Positions 25,834 through 35,423 of a stretch of 64,000 bases of DNA are shown piece by piece. The DNA is from Zobellia laminariae (GTDB lineage: Bacteria > Bacteroidota > Bacteroidia > Flavobacteriales > Flavobacteriaceae). The stretch is taken from contig NZ_RCNS01000001.1 of NCBI RefSeq assembly GCF_009725995.1, positions 724,283-788,282 on the forward strand, in the 5' to 3' direction. The notes under the pieces are model-generated. The model ran no database searches. It saw only the letters and a program-made list of their open reading frames with translations, and was not told the origin of the DNA. A program made the position numbers and the translations under genes. Positions within the stretch are counted from its first letter, which is position 1; every line of letters starts with the position of its first letter.

Positions 25834-28230
25834 ATGGCAGCCAAACTTAAACAAGGTTTTTGGGAGAAAACAGCAAGCATAATTCTCCGTAACCGCATAT
25901 TGATACTTATTTTAATTCTTGCATTCACAGTTTTTCTGGGTATGCAATGGAAGAATATGCGTTTCAGCAATACTCAAGCAAACCTACTGCCAGATGACCA
26001 CCCTGTTAACCTAGAATATCGGGACTTTTTAAAACAGTTTGGTGAAGAAGGTAACGCCATTGTCTTCGCAATTCATGACTCTACACTTTTCACACCAACC
26101 AATATTAACAGATGGAACAAATTCAGTAAGCAACTCGCCGCTTTCCCTGAAGTAGATTTTGTTCTCTCTTTAGATAATCTTCAAGAACTTAAAAAGGACA
26201 ACGTAAATCAAAAATTCATTCTTGAATCTCTCATTAGTTCAGAAATACAGACCAAGAAAGAAATAGATAGTATAAAAAATCATCTATTTAACGACCTACC
26301 CTTCTATGAAAACCTTCTGTTCAATAAAGAAACCGGGACGGTTAGGACCATAGCAAATATGGATGGGGACATCATCAATACCAGTGTCCGTAAAGATTTT
26401 ATCTTAGAAGACCTTAACCATCTTATTGATAATTTTGAAGCGGAAACGGGGCTGGACGTACGGGTATCCGGCATGCCTTACATCCGGACAATGAACTCCC
26501 AAAACATCATAGATGAAATAGGAAAGTTCATTTTGGCAGCTCTTGGAGTTACCTCTTTAATTTTCTTTTTCTTCTTTAGAAGTTTCCGAGCCACCCTTAT
26601 ATCCATGTGTGTTGTAATTATTGGAGTAATGTGGGCTTTTGGTATTCTAGGTCTCTTACAATATGAGATAACTGTACTTACAGCTTTAATCCCACCGCTG
26701 ATTATAGTTATAGGTATCCCCAACTGTATATTTCTAATTAACAAATATCAGCAAGAAGTTAAAAAACACGGGAACCAGGCACTTTCTCTCCAACGTGTGA
26801 TATCTAAAATTGGTAATGCTACGCTGATGACAAACATGACTACAGCGTCTGGTTTTGCCACTTTTATTATCACGGACAGTAAGTTGCTTAAGGAATTTGG
26901 TATCGTTGCCTCTATTAATATTATTGGTATTTTCATACTATCACTCCTTATAATACCTATAATCTATAGCTTTCTATCCCTTCCAAAAACAAGACATCTA
27001 AAACACCTTAACAAACGCTGGATAGATGCTTTTGTAAATAAGATGGAACATATTGTTAGACACCGCAGGATTGCAGTCTACATTGTTTCTTTGATTCTTC
27101 TTATCACCAGTATTATTGGTATTTACCAAATAGAAATTTCCGGAAGTCCCATAGAAGACATGCCCAAGAACGCCCAGTTCTTTAAAGACATTCGCTTTTT
27201 TGAAAAAGAATTTGATGGCATTATGCCTATTGAAATAGTTGTAGACACCAAGAAACCCAAGGGGGTTTTAAAACCTGCCAACTTAAAACGTTTAGATCAA
27301 TTAAGCGAGGTGGTTACGGATATACCAGAGCTTTCAAAACCTATTTCGGTCGTCAACTTAGTTAAGTATTCAAAGCAGGCCTTTTATAACGGCATACCCA
27401 AATATTATCAATTACCCACTGCCCAAGAAAACAACTTTATAATGAAAGTTGCCCAAAATTCTGATGGAAATGGCAACTTGCTTAAAAATTTTGTAGACAG
27501 TACTGGGCAGACCGCTAGAATCACCACTTTTATGCAAGACGTGAAAACGGATCGCATGGAACAAATTGAGGAAAGGCTTAATGAAAATATAAACAAAATC
27601 TTCCCTCCAGACCGCTACAACGTATATATGACGGGAAGTGCACTTCTATTTCTAAAAGGCACAAAATATCTAGTAAAAAACCTGATTCTCTCATTGGCTT
27701 TTGCCATCTTCCTAATCGCGCTATTTATGGCCTATCTTTTTAGGTCGTTTAGAATGATTATAATTTCATTAATTCCAAACTTGCTCCCTCTGGTCATAAC
27801 TGCAGGTATTATGGGCTTTGTAGGCGTACCTATTAAACCTTCTACTATTTTGGTATTTAGTATTGCTTTTGGAATTTCGGTAGATGATACTATTCACTTT
27901 TTGGCAAAATACAGGCAAGAACTTATTGCAAACAAATGGCAGATTAAGAAATCTGTTTACGCTTCGCTTCGTGAAACTGGGGTAAGTATGTTCTATACTT
28001 CAATTGTTCTTTTCTTTGGTTTTTCCGTTTTCATCATTTCAAACTTTGGAGGAACTGTAGCACTTGGCGCATTAGTTTCGGCCACATTAATGTTTGCTAT
28101 GTTGGCTAATCTTATTCTTTTACCATCGTTATTACTATCCTTGGAAAGGAATATTGCAAGCAAAAAAATATTGAAAAAACCACAAATAGACATTCTTCCG
28201 CAAGGCGAAGACGAAGTAGGTGAAAATTGA
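25834..28230 (+). CDS. RND/MMPL-type transporter
   Basis: A 798-residue membrane protein with two repeats of one membrane helix, a large periplasmic loop and a bundle of five to six helices. The first bundle is about residues 230-390 and the second about 610-780. The conserved SIAFGISVDDTIHFLAKY in the second half corresponds to the proton-relay helix of the RND superfamily; the shorter loops and about 800-residue length fit the MMPL/hopanoid-exporter-like branch and not the 1,000-residue AcrB branch. The substrate is unknown. No membrane-fusion protein or outer-membrane partner is adjacent. Confidence 0.85.
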   Translation: MAAKLKQGFWEKTASIILRNRILILILILAFTVFLGMQWKNMRFSNTQANLLPDDHPVNLEYRDFLKQFGEEGNAIVFAIHDSTLFTPTNINRWNKFSKQLAAFPEVDFVLSLDNLQELKKDNVNQKFILESLISSEIQTKKEIDSIKNHLFNDLPFYENLLFNKETGTVRTIANMDGDIINTSVRKDFILEDLNHLIDNFEAETGLDVRVSGMPYIRTMNSQNIIDEIGKFILAALGVTSLIFFFFFRSFRATLISMCVVIIGVMWAFGILGLLQYEITVLTALIPPLIIVIGIPNCIFLINKYQQEVKKHGNQALSLQRVISKIGNATLMTNMTTASGFATFIITDSKLLKEFGIVASINIIGIFILSLLIIPIIYSFLSLPKTRHLKHLNKRWIDAFVNKMEHIVRHRRIAVYIVSLILLITSIIGIYQIEISGSPIEDMPKNAQFFKDIRFFEKEFDGIMPIEIVVDTKKPKGVLKPANLKRLDQLSEVVTDIPELSKPISVVNLVKYSKQAFYNGIPKYYQLPTAQENNFIMKVAQNSDGNGNLLKNFVDSTGQTARITTFMQDVKTDRMEQIEERLNENINKIFPPDRYNVYMTGSALLFLKGTKYLVKNLILSLAFAIFLIALFMAYLFRSFRMIIISLIPNLLPLVITAGIMGFVGVPIKPSTILVFSIAFGISVDDTIHFLAKYRQELIANKWQIKKSVYASLRETGVSMFYTSIVLFFGFSVFIISNFGGTVALGALVSATLMFAMLANLILLPSLLLSLERNIASKKILKKPQIDILPQGEDEVGEN

Positions 28231-28254
28231 GTTTGATTTAACCAGTCATAAGCA

Positions 28255-28284
28255 TTGATTCTTTTTATCAAAAACTTATCTTTG
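28255..28284 (+). promoter_or_regulatory. Promoter of asnS
   Basis: TTG (28255-28257), 19 bases, TATCTTTG (28277-28284), 24 bases before the ATG at 28309. The TTG could be mistaken for an upstream start codon of asnS. Confidence 0.78.
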
Positions 28285-28308
28285 GCAATCAATTTTCAAG
28301 TGACTACA

Positions 28309-29742
28309 ATGAACTCTTACAGCGTAAAAGAACTACTTTCAGAAAACCTCTTATTACAAGAAGTAACTATAAATGGGTGGGTAAAAACATTCAGAAGCAA
28401 TCGTTTTATAGCTTTAAACGATGGATCAACTATTAACAACATACAGTGTGTTGTAGATTTTGAGTCATTTGACGAGAGTATTCTAAAACAGATAAATACA
28501 GGTGCTGCTTTAAAAATAACCGGAACTTTGGTAGAAAGCCAAGGCAAGGGTCAAAAAGTAGAAATCCAAGTAACCGGCCTTACGGTTCATGGTGGAGCTG
28601 ATCCAGAGACATACCCTATTCAACCAAAAAAGCACTCGTTAGAGTTTTTAAGAGAGAAAGCACATTTACGTATACGCACTAACACATTTGCTGCAATCAT
28701 GCGTGTACGTTCTGCATTATCTTTTGGAGTTCACCAATATTTTCAACAAAACGGGTTCAACTATTTCCATGCTCCTATCATTACCGGTTCTGATGCCGAA
28801 GGTGCTGGAGAAATGTTCAAAGTAAGTACGCTAGACAGCAAAAACCCTCCCTTAACTGAGGATGGAGATATTGACTATAAAGAAGATTTTTTCGGAAAGG
28901 AAACCAACCTAACCGTTTCTGGCCAATTGGAAGCTGAAACCTATGCTATGGCATTAGGTAAGGTATACACTTTTGGACCAACATTTCGTGCGGAAAACAG
29001 TAATACTTCTAGACACTTAGCTGAGTTCTGGATGATAGAACCAGAAATGGCTTTCTTTGACCTCAATGACAACATGGATCTTGCAGAAGATTTTATCAAA
29101 AACGTCATTAAGTATGTTTTAGAAAACTGTCAAGACGACCTTCAATTTCTAGAAAAACGTCTTTTAGACGAAGAGAAAACAAAACCTCAGGCTGAACGAA
29201 GCGAAATGCCGTTAATCGAAAAGCTCAAGTTTGTTTCGGAAAACAGTTTTAAAAGGGTTACCTATACAGAAGCTATTGATATTTTAAGAAATAGCAAACC
29301 CAATAAAAAGAAGAAATTTAAATACCCTATTAATGAATGGGGAGCGGATTTACAAAGTGAACACGAACGCTTTTTAGTTGAAAAACACTTTAAGTGTCCT
29401 GTTATTTTGTTTGACTATCCTGCAACCATTAAAGCGTTCTACATGCGTCTTAACGAGGACGGAAAGACCGTTCGTGCCATGGATATTCTTTTCCCAGGTA
29501 TTGGGGAAATAGTAGGAGGCTCACAACGTGAAGAACGCTTAGACGTACTAAAAGAAAAAATGGCAGCTCTAGGTATTGACGAAGAAGAATTATGGTGGTA
29601 CCTAGACCTTAGAAAGTTTGGTAGCGCTGTTCATAGTGGTTTTGGACTTGGCTTTGAACGTTTAGTACTTTTTGCTACAGGCATGGGTAATATTCGCGAT
29701 GTCATTCCATTCCCACGAACGCCTCAAAATGCAGAATTTTAG
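28309..29742 (+). CDS. asnS: Asparaginyl-tRNA synthetase
   Basis: A 477-residue class IIb synthetase charging tRNA-Asn. Seen: the N-terminal OB anticodon-binding domain ([22 protein letters not shown] start), then the catalytic domain with motif 2 [21 protein letters not shown] and motif 3 [15 protein letters not shown] near the end. The start at 28309 is chosen because it gives the standard N terminus and lies just downstream of a consensus promoter; the in-frame TTG at 28255 is part of that promoter. Confidence 0.96.
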   Translation: MNSYSVKELLSENLLLQEVTINGWVKTFRSNRFIALNDGSTINNIQCVVDFESFDESILKQINTGAALKITGTLVESQGKGQKVEIQVTGLTVHGGADPETYPIQPKKHSLEFLREKAHLRIRTNTFAAIMRVRSALSFGVHQYFQQNGFNYFHAPIITGSDAEGAGEMFKVSTLDSKNPPLTEDGDIDYKEDFFGKETNLTVSGQLEAETYAMALGKVYTFGPTFRAENSNTSRHLAEFWMIEPEMAFFDLNDNMDLAEDFIKNVIKYVLENCQDDLQFLEKRLLDEEKTKPQAERSEMPLIEKLKFVSENSFKRVTYTEAIDILRNSKPNKKKKFKYPINEWGADLQSEHERFLVEKHFKCPVILFDYPATIKAFYMRLNEDGKTVRAMDILFPGIGEIVGGSQREERLDVLKEKMAALGIDEEELWWYLDLRKFGSAVHSGFGLGFERLVLFATGMGNIRDVIPFPRTPQNAEF

Positions 29743-29784
29743 CTAGAATTCGTTAACTTAGAAGGCAAGCTATATTAGATCTCA

Positions 29785-31248
29785 ATGCTAAAACAACACT
29801 TACAGTTTAAATTATCACAGAAGCTATCTCCACAGCAGATACAGCTTATGAAGTTGATTCAATTGCCAACACAGGCTTTTGAGCAACGGCTTAAGCAAGA
29901 ACTGGAAGAGAATCCGGCATTAGAAGGCGGTAAAGAAGAACCGGACTCTATTGATGATGAGTTTGAGGATTCTTATGATGAGAGCAATGAATCGGACAGC
30001 GAGATTATCGCTACGGATGATATAAACATTGACGACTACCTAAGTGACGATGAAATTCCAGATTATCGCACGAAGGCGAATAACTACAGTGCGGACGATG
30101 AAGAAAAAAATGTACCGTACGCAGCAGGAACTTCATTCAATCAGTATTTGTTAAACCAACTTAATACGGTCTATCTAAATGATGAAGAATGGAGCATTGC
30201 GGAGTTTCTGGTGGGCAGTGTAGACGAAAGTGGCTATATCCGCAGACCCATTGCAGATATTACTGATGATCTGGCTTTTACCCAAAACATTTATACAGAA
30301 GAAAAAACCATTGAAAAGGTTTTGAAGTTAGTTCAAAAACTGGACCCACCAGGTGTTGCTGCGCGCTCACTAGAAGAGTGCTTAATAATTCAATTAAAAC
30401 GGAAAGAAGCAACTCCAAATATTGAACTAGCCATTACTATTCTAGAGAAGTCTTTTGAGCAGTTTACAAAAAAGCATTATAAGAAACTCATTCAGAAATA
30501 CAACATTTCAGAAGAACAGCTAAGAAATGCCATCTCTGAAATTGAAAAATTAAACCCAAAACCAGGAGGCTCCTATTCCGGGAACAACCGTATGGTAGAG
30601 CATGTAGTTCCTGATTTTTCCATTCGTATTGTAGACGGAGAATTAGAACTTACCTTAAATGGAAGAAATGCTCCAGAATTGCATGTATCTAGAGAATACA
30701 ATAACATGCTAAAAGGCTACAAGGACGCTAAGAAAAAATCTAAATCACAGAAAGATACTGTACTTTTTATTAAGCAGAAATTAGATGCCGCAAAATGGTT
30801 TATAGACGCTATTAGACAGCGCCAACAGACATTGTTCATTACAATGAACTCCATTATGCATTACCAGTCCGAGTACTTTCTTACTGGTGACGAACGTAAT
30901 CTTCGCCCAATGATCTTAAAAGACATTGCAGACGAGATTCAGATGGATGTTTCAACGGTATCCCGAGTTGCTAACAGCAAATATGTTGATACCCCTTACG
31001 GAACCAAATTAATCAAGGAATTCTTCTCAGAATCCATGAAAAACGACCAAGGAGAAGACGTATCAACAAAAGAGATTAAGAAAATTCTTGAAACTGTAAT
31101 TGGTGAAGAGTCTAAGAAAAAGCCCCTTACCGATGACAAATTAGCAGCTATACTTAAAGAAAAAGGATATCCCATAGCTAGAAGAACCGTTGCAAAATAC
31201 AGAGAGCAATTAGACATTCCCGTAGCAAGATTGCGCAAACAAATTTAA
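29785..31248 (+). CDS. rpoN: RNA polymerase sigma-54 factor
   Basis: A 487-residue RpoN. Seen: region I Gln/Leu-rich (LSPQQIQLMKLIQLPTQAFEQRL) that interacts with enhancer-binding activators, acidic region II (about residues 50-115), and the core-binding domain. The HTH region is followed by the C-terminal RpoN box ARRTVAKYRE that reads the -24 element. It directs activator-dependent transcription. The stop overlaps the next gene's ATG by one base, so the two are coupled. Confidence 0.96.
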   Translation: MLKQHLQFKLSQKLSPQQIQLMKLIQLPTQAFEQRLKQELEENPALEGGKEEPDSIDDEFEDSYDESNESDSEIIATDDINIDDYLSDDEIPDYRTKANNYSADDEEKNVPYAAGTSFNQYLLNQLNTVYLNDEEWSIAEFLVGSVDESGYIRRPIADITDDLAFTQNIYTEEKTIEKVLKLVQKLDPPGVAARSLEECLIIQLKRKEATPNIELAITILEKSFEQFTKKHYKKLIQKYNISEEQLRNAISEIEKLNPKPGGSYSGNNRMVEHVVPDFSIRIVDGELELTLNGRNAPELHVSREYNNMLKGYKDAKKKSKSQKDTVLFIKQKLDAAKWFIDAIRQRQQTLFITMNSIMHYQSEYFLTGDERNLRPMILKDIADEIQMDVSTVSRVANSKYVDTPYGTKLIKEFFSESMKNDQGEDVSTKEIKKILETVIGEESKKKPLTDDKLAAILKEKGYPIARRTVAKYREQLDIPVARLRKQI

Positions 31249-31853
31249 TGAAGGTTTTCTTAAAGGTTATATCCTATATTTTCCATCCTTTATTCATCCC
31301 GATAGCAGGAACACTTGCCTACTTTCTAATTACACCTAAATATAGCCCAATAGCCACTCAAGGCACTACTATCCTACCTACTTTTATACTCACTGTAATC
31401 ATTCCAATAATTGCTTATTTTATATTAAGGAATTTAGGCATGGCACAAAGTGTTTTTATGTCCTCGGTAAAAGAACGTAGATACCCCTTGTATATTCATA
31501 TTATATTGCTCCTATTTGTAATCTACAAAGTAATACCCAATTCAAATATTGTTGAGATTCACTTCTACTTTATTGGCCTGATTATATCAGCATTGACAAC
31601 ATTACTACTTTTAGTATTGAAGTTTAAAGTAAGCATGCATTTAATGGGCATGGGAAGCCTTCTTATGTTCTTAGTGGCATTAAGTATTCACTTTGAAGTA
31701 AACATCACTTTAGGCTTAAGCCTTTTCACGTTACTAACGGGACTAGTAGCCACTTCTAGACTGTATCTAAAATCACACACACCAATAGAAGTCGTTATTG
31801 GACTATTCATTGGACTACTCTCCCAATTACTAACCGTTCGCTTCTGGCTGTAG
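31248..31853 (+). CDS. PAP2-like integral membrane protein
   Basis: A 201-residue protein with about six membrane helices. The end SRLYLKSHTPIEVVIG resembles the third motif of PAP2 phosphatases (SRxxxxxHxxxDVxxG), with Glu where Asp is usual. The middle motif is only HLMGMG instead of PSGH and the first motif (KxxxxxxRP) is not seen. It is therefore a PAP2-superfamily-like protein whose catalysis is doubtful. It is translationally coupled to rpoN (TAATG). Confidence 0.65.
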   Translation: MKVFLKVISYIFHPLFIPIAGTLAYFLITPKYSPIATQGTTILPTFILTVIIPIIAYFILRNLGMAQSVFMSSVKERRYPLYIHIILLLFVIYKVIPNSNIVEIHFYFIGLIISALTTLLLLVLKFKVSMHLMGMGSLLMFLVALSIHFEVNITLGLSLFTLLTGLVATSRLYLKSHTPIEVVIGLFIGLLSQLLTVRFWL

Positions 31854-31860
31854 ATTGATA

Positions 31861-32547
31861 TTAAAGAATGTAGAAAATGAGTCCAATTCTAAGGGCTTTC
31901 GTATTCAAGTTTTCTGACCCAATAACTACATTATCATTAAAGAGATTAGCTAAGGAATAATACGCGTGTAGATTGAAAGTATTGTATCCAAAATTTAAGG
32001 TCAACCCATATTGAAAACTTCTTATATCCTCATTATAAAATGACACTTTTCCAGTATCTGTAGGTACCAGCTTTGATCGTCCTCCAAAAACATAGCCTAA
32101 TTTCATACCTGCATATAGCCTCCAAAACTTATACTCAGATGCTGTAGAATTTCTCCAGCGCACTTCAAAAGGAACTTCTAACACGTGTGTCTCTACCTTA
32201 TTCCTATTAAAATCATTATCATCAAGAATACTATACAAATTATCTGAAGAAGTCTCCTCTGCCTTTAGGTTGGAGTAATAAGAATATACACCATAACCCA
32301 CACCAATACCTATAGCAGTAGTTCGGCTTTCATTTAATGGAATATCTTTTATAAAACCTGCCTGTAGACCATAGGAAAGATTTCGTTGGCTAACATCGTC
32401 CGGTTGATTTAAGAGAAAGTTATAGGTGATACCAATATAGAATTGATCCTCCAAGTACCTTGAATCAACATTCGTTGAATCAATACCAGTCTGAGCAACT
32501 GCACCTGTAAAGCACAAAAAAAGCAACCCAAATAAATAACGCATCAT
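31861..32547 (-). CDS. Outer membrane beta-barrel protein (PorT-like)
   Basis: About 228 residues from the ATG at 32547 (a second ATG is adjacent at 32544; an upstream in-frame TTG gives a poorer signal peptide). A signal peptide ends at AVAQ. The mature part is a chain of alternating hydrophobic/aromatic strands, ending in GLIFYIL with the family-type aromatic and Leu termini, as in PorT-family outer membrane barrels. No sequence feature ties it to the T9SS subunit PorT itself. It follows the ExbB/ExbD operon in the same direction but a terminator hairpin separates them. Confidence 0.7.
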   Translation of the reverse strand: MMRYLFGLLFLCFTGAVAQTGIDSTNVDSRYLEDQFYIGITYNFLLNQPDDVSQRNLSYGLQAGFIKDIPLNESRTTAIGIGVGYGVYSYYSNLKAEETSSDNLYSILDDNDFNRNKVETHVLEVPFEVRWRNSTASEYKFWRLYAGMKLGYVFGGRSKLVPTDTGKVSFYNEDIRSFQYGLTLNFGYNTFNLHAYYSLANLFNDNVVIGSENLNTKALRIGLIFYIL

Positions 32548-32570
32548 AAAATCAAAATTAAGCAAATAAA

Positions 32571-32600
32571 AAGCGCCTCGGAAAAAATTCCGAGGCGCTT
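32571..32600 (-). terminator. Terminator after ExbB/ExbD operon
   Basis: A 13-bp perfect GC-rich stem (32571-32583 with 32588-32600) with AAAA loop. Read on minus it ends in TTTTT. It leaves only about 24 bases before the next start codon. Confidence 0.88.
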
Positions 32601-32621
32601 GTACTTATAAGTTAAAAAATA

Positions 32622-33104
32622 CTACTGCAAGTTGTTGAAAGCGTCACCATCATAAGTCGTATAATTGACTTTAAGTGCATTCACTTCTCTTAACTGCAAT
32701 TTAATATCGGATATTAATCCCATATTAGCATTTCTATCAACTTTTAAAGCTGTAGTCAAAACATTTTGTATTTCCTGCGGCTTTTTTGCTCTTTCAGACA
32801 ATATATAATCACCTACTTCATTAGGAGATGAAAATTTATCGTTCAATTGAATCCTAGCTTCTTCTCCAAACTGAGCTTTATACTGAGAAGTTGGTTGTCC
32901 AACATAAATGTATATTACTCGATCCTTCTTTTCCAATTTCTTGGTTTCACTAGCATTAGGCAAAGTATTCTCTACTTTCAAAGAGCTATCTTTCATAACC
33001 GTTACGGTCATAAAGAAGAATAAAAGCATAAATACAATATCAGGTAACGATGCAGTGTTCACAGCTGGTAAACCGGCATCCTTTTTCTTTGCAAACTTTG
33101 ACAT
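32622..33104 (-). CDS. exbD: Biopolymer transporter ExbD/TolR family protein (second copy)
   Basis: A 160-residue protein with one membrane helix (about residues 20-40: PDIVFMLLFFFMTVTVM). It includes the conserved Asp of ExbD/TolR (LPDIVFMLLFFFM) that takes part in proton-driven force generation. A periplasmic domain of about 115 residues follows. It is the last gene in the ExbB operon, 23 bases after the first exbD. Confidence 0.88.
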   Translation of the reverse strand: MSKFAKKKDAGLPAVNTASLPDIVFMLLFFFMTVTVMKDSSLKVENTLPNASETKKLEKKDRVIYIYVGQPTSQYKAQFGEEARIQLNDKFSSPNEVGDYILSERAKKPQEIQNVLTTALKVDRNANMGLISDIKLQLREVNALKVNYTTYDGDAFNNLQ

Positions 33105-33127
33105 ATTATATTCTGTTTTAGCTCTTA

Positions 33128-33754
33128 TTAATTACTTGTACCTGTCTCAGCTTCTGACAACTTCTGTGGAAACAACTCTTGAATCCGCTTAACCTTTTCT
33201 TTGAGATCCTCTTTTCTACTAGGTTCGGTCTCAGGATTAAGATATTCTGCTTCCATATCAGTAAAGTCTCTTTTGTAAAGACGCTGTGCTTCACGATTTC
33301 TAAGCTCATTGTAAGCACCTACCAATTCATTCTGAACCGTAATGTAAGTACTATACTTTGTCTCACGATCGTTCTTCAAAGATATAATAGCTTTAGCTGG
33401 ATTGTCAGATGATTCGGACAGTCTTTTACCTTTACAGTAGCTACAGTAATCTGCAGAACCTGATGGGGCTCCTCCGTTATCTAAGAAAGCCATGGCCTTC
33501 TCTCGTAACTTTTTGATATCGATAAGCTCGTCTTCAACTAACAACTGACCATTACGGTTAATATTAACCGTAAAGATATTCTTCTGCTTAATAACTGGTG
33601 GTTCTTCGGTAGGCGGCTCAATAGGTGGCAACATACGATCTAAACCTGCATCAGTTTCAATGGTCGTTGTGACCAAGAAAAATATAAGTAGCAAGAATGC
33701 TATGTCTGCCATTGATCCGGCGTTTACCTCTGCTGGTCCTCCTCTTCTAGACAT
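33128..33754 (-). CDS. exbD: Biopolymer transporter ExbD/TolR family protein (first copy)
   Basis: A 208-residue ExbD/TolR-like protein with SMADIAFLLLIFFLVTTTIE, the conserved Asp-containing membrane helix, at about residues 14-33. The periplasmic part is longer than in copy two. It carries a C-x-x-C pair (SYCSYCKGK, about residue 105) and ends in an acidic/basic helical tail. With ExbB it should form a proton-motive energy-transducing complex for TonB-dependent transport or envelope processes. Confidence 0.88.
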   Translation of the reverse strand: MSRRGGPAEVNAGSMADIAFLLLIFFLVTTTIETDAGLDRMLPPIEPPTEEPPVIKQKNIFTVNINRNGQLLVEDELIDIKKLREKAMAFLDNGGAPSGSADYCSYCKGKRLSESSDNPAKAIISLKNDRETKYSTYITVQNELVGAYNELRNREAQRLYKRDFTDMEAEYLNPETEPSRKEDLKEKVKRIQELFPQKLSEAETGTSN

Positions 33755-33769
33755 AATTTAGTTCTTTAT

Positions 33770-34210
33770 TTATTTAATCATTTTCTTCACACCACCCGCA
33801 AGCATAGCTCCTACAGCTACAAGAGTCAATATGAAAAATACATTTAGACCAGCACCGATTTTCTTAATTTCAGATTCATCGGTTTCTATGCCTCTTTTTG
33901 CCATTTCTTCGATACTAACATCTGTACCGCTAGCCATAACAAAGCCAATTCCGACTACTAAAAGAAAACCAACTAGTATAAAAAGACTTTTCTTTAAATT
34001 CGCAGGATTTGATAAAAGGTTCTTAAGGGCGAACGCCACACTAAAAACTACAGCTACACCTAAGAGCAACCATGTAATAGCGAACATTGCATTAAGAGCC
34101 CCGTTATTAGCTGCCTCAGCAGCTGGCATTTCAGCCTCTGGAAGCATGAACCATAAGGCAGCGCCTACTAAGCCCACAACAACCAAAACAATTTTTACAA
34201 TTTTGTGCAT
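33770..34210 (-). CDS. Small polytopic membrane protein between ExbB and ExbD
   Basis: A 146-residue protein with about four hydrophobic segments (residues 5-23, 42-64, 73-92 and 122-141) and no recognised domain. It sits exactly between exbB (24 bases upstream) and exbD (15 bases downstream), so it is surely cotranscribed. I recall similarly placed genes in other Flavobacteriia. A role as an accessory subunit of the ExbBD complex is an inference from position only. Confidence 0.75.
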   Translation of the reverse strand: MHKIVKIVLVVVGLVGAALWFMLPEAEMPAAEAANNGALNAMFAITWLLLGVAVVFSVAFALKNLLSNPANLKKSLFILVGFLLVVGIGFVMASGTDVSIEEMAKRGIETDESEIKKIGAGLNVFFILTLVAVGAMLAGGVKKMIK

Positions 34211-34234
34211 AATTTAAGGTATTATGTGTGCGAC

Positions 34235-34981
34235 TTATTTTTTGTGATCCACCAACATATCTATCAAAACGATAGAAGAGTCTTCCATATCATTAACAAT
34301 GCTATCAATTTTAGCAATGATGTAGTTATAAAAGATTTGAAGGATAATAGCAGTAATAAGACCAAATACAGTTGTTAATAATGCAACTTGGATATCACCT
34401 GCAATAAGAGATGCACTAAGGTTACCAACAGCACTAATCTTTTGGAAGGCCTGAATCATACCAATTACCGTACCCATGAAACCAAGCATTGGAGCAACAG
34501 CGATAAACAAGCTCAACCAAGAAACGTTCTTCTCTAATTGACCCATTTGAACACCACCATAAGCTACTACAGCTTTTTCAGCAGATTCGATACTCTCTCC
34601 CGCTCTATCCAAACCTTGATAGTATATAGAAGCAACAGGACCTTTTGTATTTCTACAAACTTCTTTAGCAGCTTCAACACCACCAGAGGCCAATGCATCT
34701 TCTACTTGTTGTTTTAGCTTACCAGTATTAGTGGTTGCCATGTTTAAATAAATAATTCTTTCAATTGCAACTGCCAAACCAAGAATCAAACACAAAAGAA
34801 CAATACCCATAAAGCCGGCACCACCTTGTATAAACATTTCTTTCAACATCTGTGTAAAACCTACTTCGGCTTCAGCAGGTGCATCTTGCATCATTGTTGC
34901 TGTAGTTGCCATTGCGTTAACAGTATTTGTACTCACTACAAACAACCCGCCCACGGCTAGGATAGAGGATAATTTTTTCAT
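34235..34981 (-). CDS. exbB: MotA/TolQ/ExbB proton channel family protein
   Basis: A 248-residue protein. After an initial hydrophobic stretch there are three membrane helices. The characteristic GGVQMGQLEKNVSWLSLFIAVAPMLGFMGTVIGMI segment is present, with the ExbB/TolQ signature AxxAPLLGLLGTVxGMI and the following ALLTTVFGLITAI. It forms the pentameric proton channel around ExbD. First gene of a four-gene operon. A TATCTTTA -7-like box lies about 43 bases upstream of the start. Confidence 0.92.
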   Translation of the reverse strand: MKKLSSILAVGGLFVVSTNTVNAMATTATMMQDAPAEAEVGFTQMLKEMFIQGGAGFMGIVLLCLILGLAVAIERIIYLNMATTNTGKLKQQVEDALASGGVEAAKEVCRNTKGPVASIYYQGLDRAGESIESAEKAVVAYGGVQMGQLEKNVSWLSLFIAVAPMLGFMGTVIGMIQAFQKISAVGNLSASLIAGDIQVALLTTVFGLITAIILQIFYNYIIAKIDSIVNDMEDSSIVLIDMLVDHKK

Positions 34982-35225
34982 TTGTTCAAACTTAAATTAG
35001 TTATTTAATAGGGTTAAAGATAAAAAAAAATCACAATAAAAAAAGTAAAACTTCGTTGCATCGGAGAAGTGTAGCCCAAATAGGGGTCATGACATCGAAA
35101 CGGGCTGTTATACCAGTGCCTCTGCCTGACATAATCAAGCACAGACTTCCATTTTGCATATAAAAACTAAACTTACAAATATTTCCAGTCTAAACTAATT
35201 AATACTGAAAAATCTTTTTGTTCTG

Positions 35226-35313
35226 CAGAGAGGAAGGGATTCGAACCCTCGATACACTTTTGGTGTATACACACTTTCCAGGCGTGCGCCTTCGACCACT
35301 CGGCCACCTCTCT
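35226..35313 (-). tRNA. tRNA-Ser (anticodon GGA)
   Basis: An 88-base class II tRNA on minus: acceptor AGAGAGG/CCTCTCT, a D arm with GGCCGAGTGGT, anticodon loop CTGGAAA giving GGA, a long variable arm (GTGTATACACCAAAAGTGTAT) and T arm GGTTCGAATCC. CCA is not encoded. The 34982-35225 stretch upstream of exbB and downstream of this tRNA shows no gene. Confidence 0.95.
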
Positions 35314-35423
35314 AAATTCTACTTATCTTTTTGTTTTTAACCAAAAAACAGACCAGACAAGATCACCTTTTTTACGGGGTGGCCAAATAACAAAAAAAAT
35401 GTTAGTTGATGAAATTAAAACTG

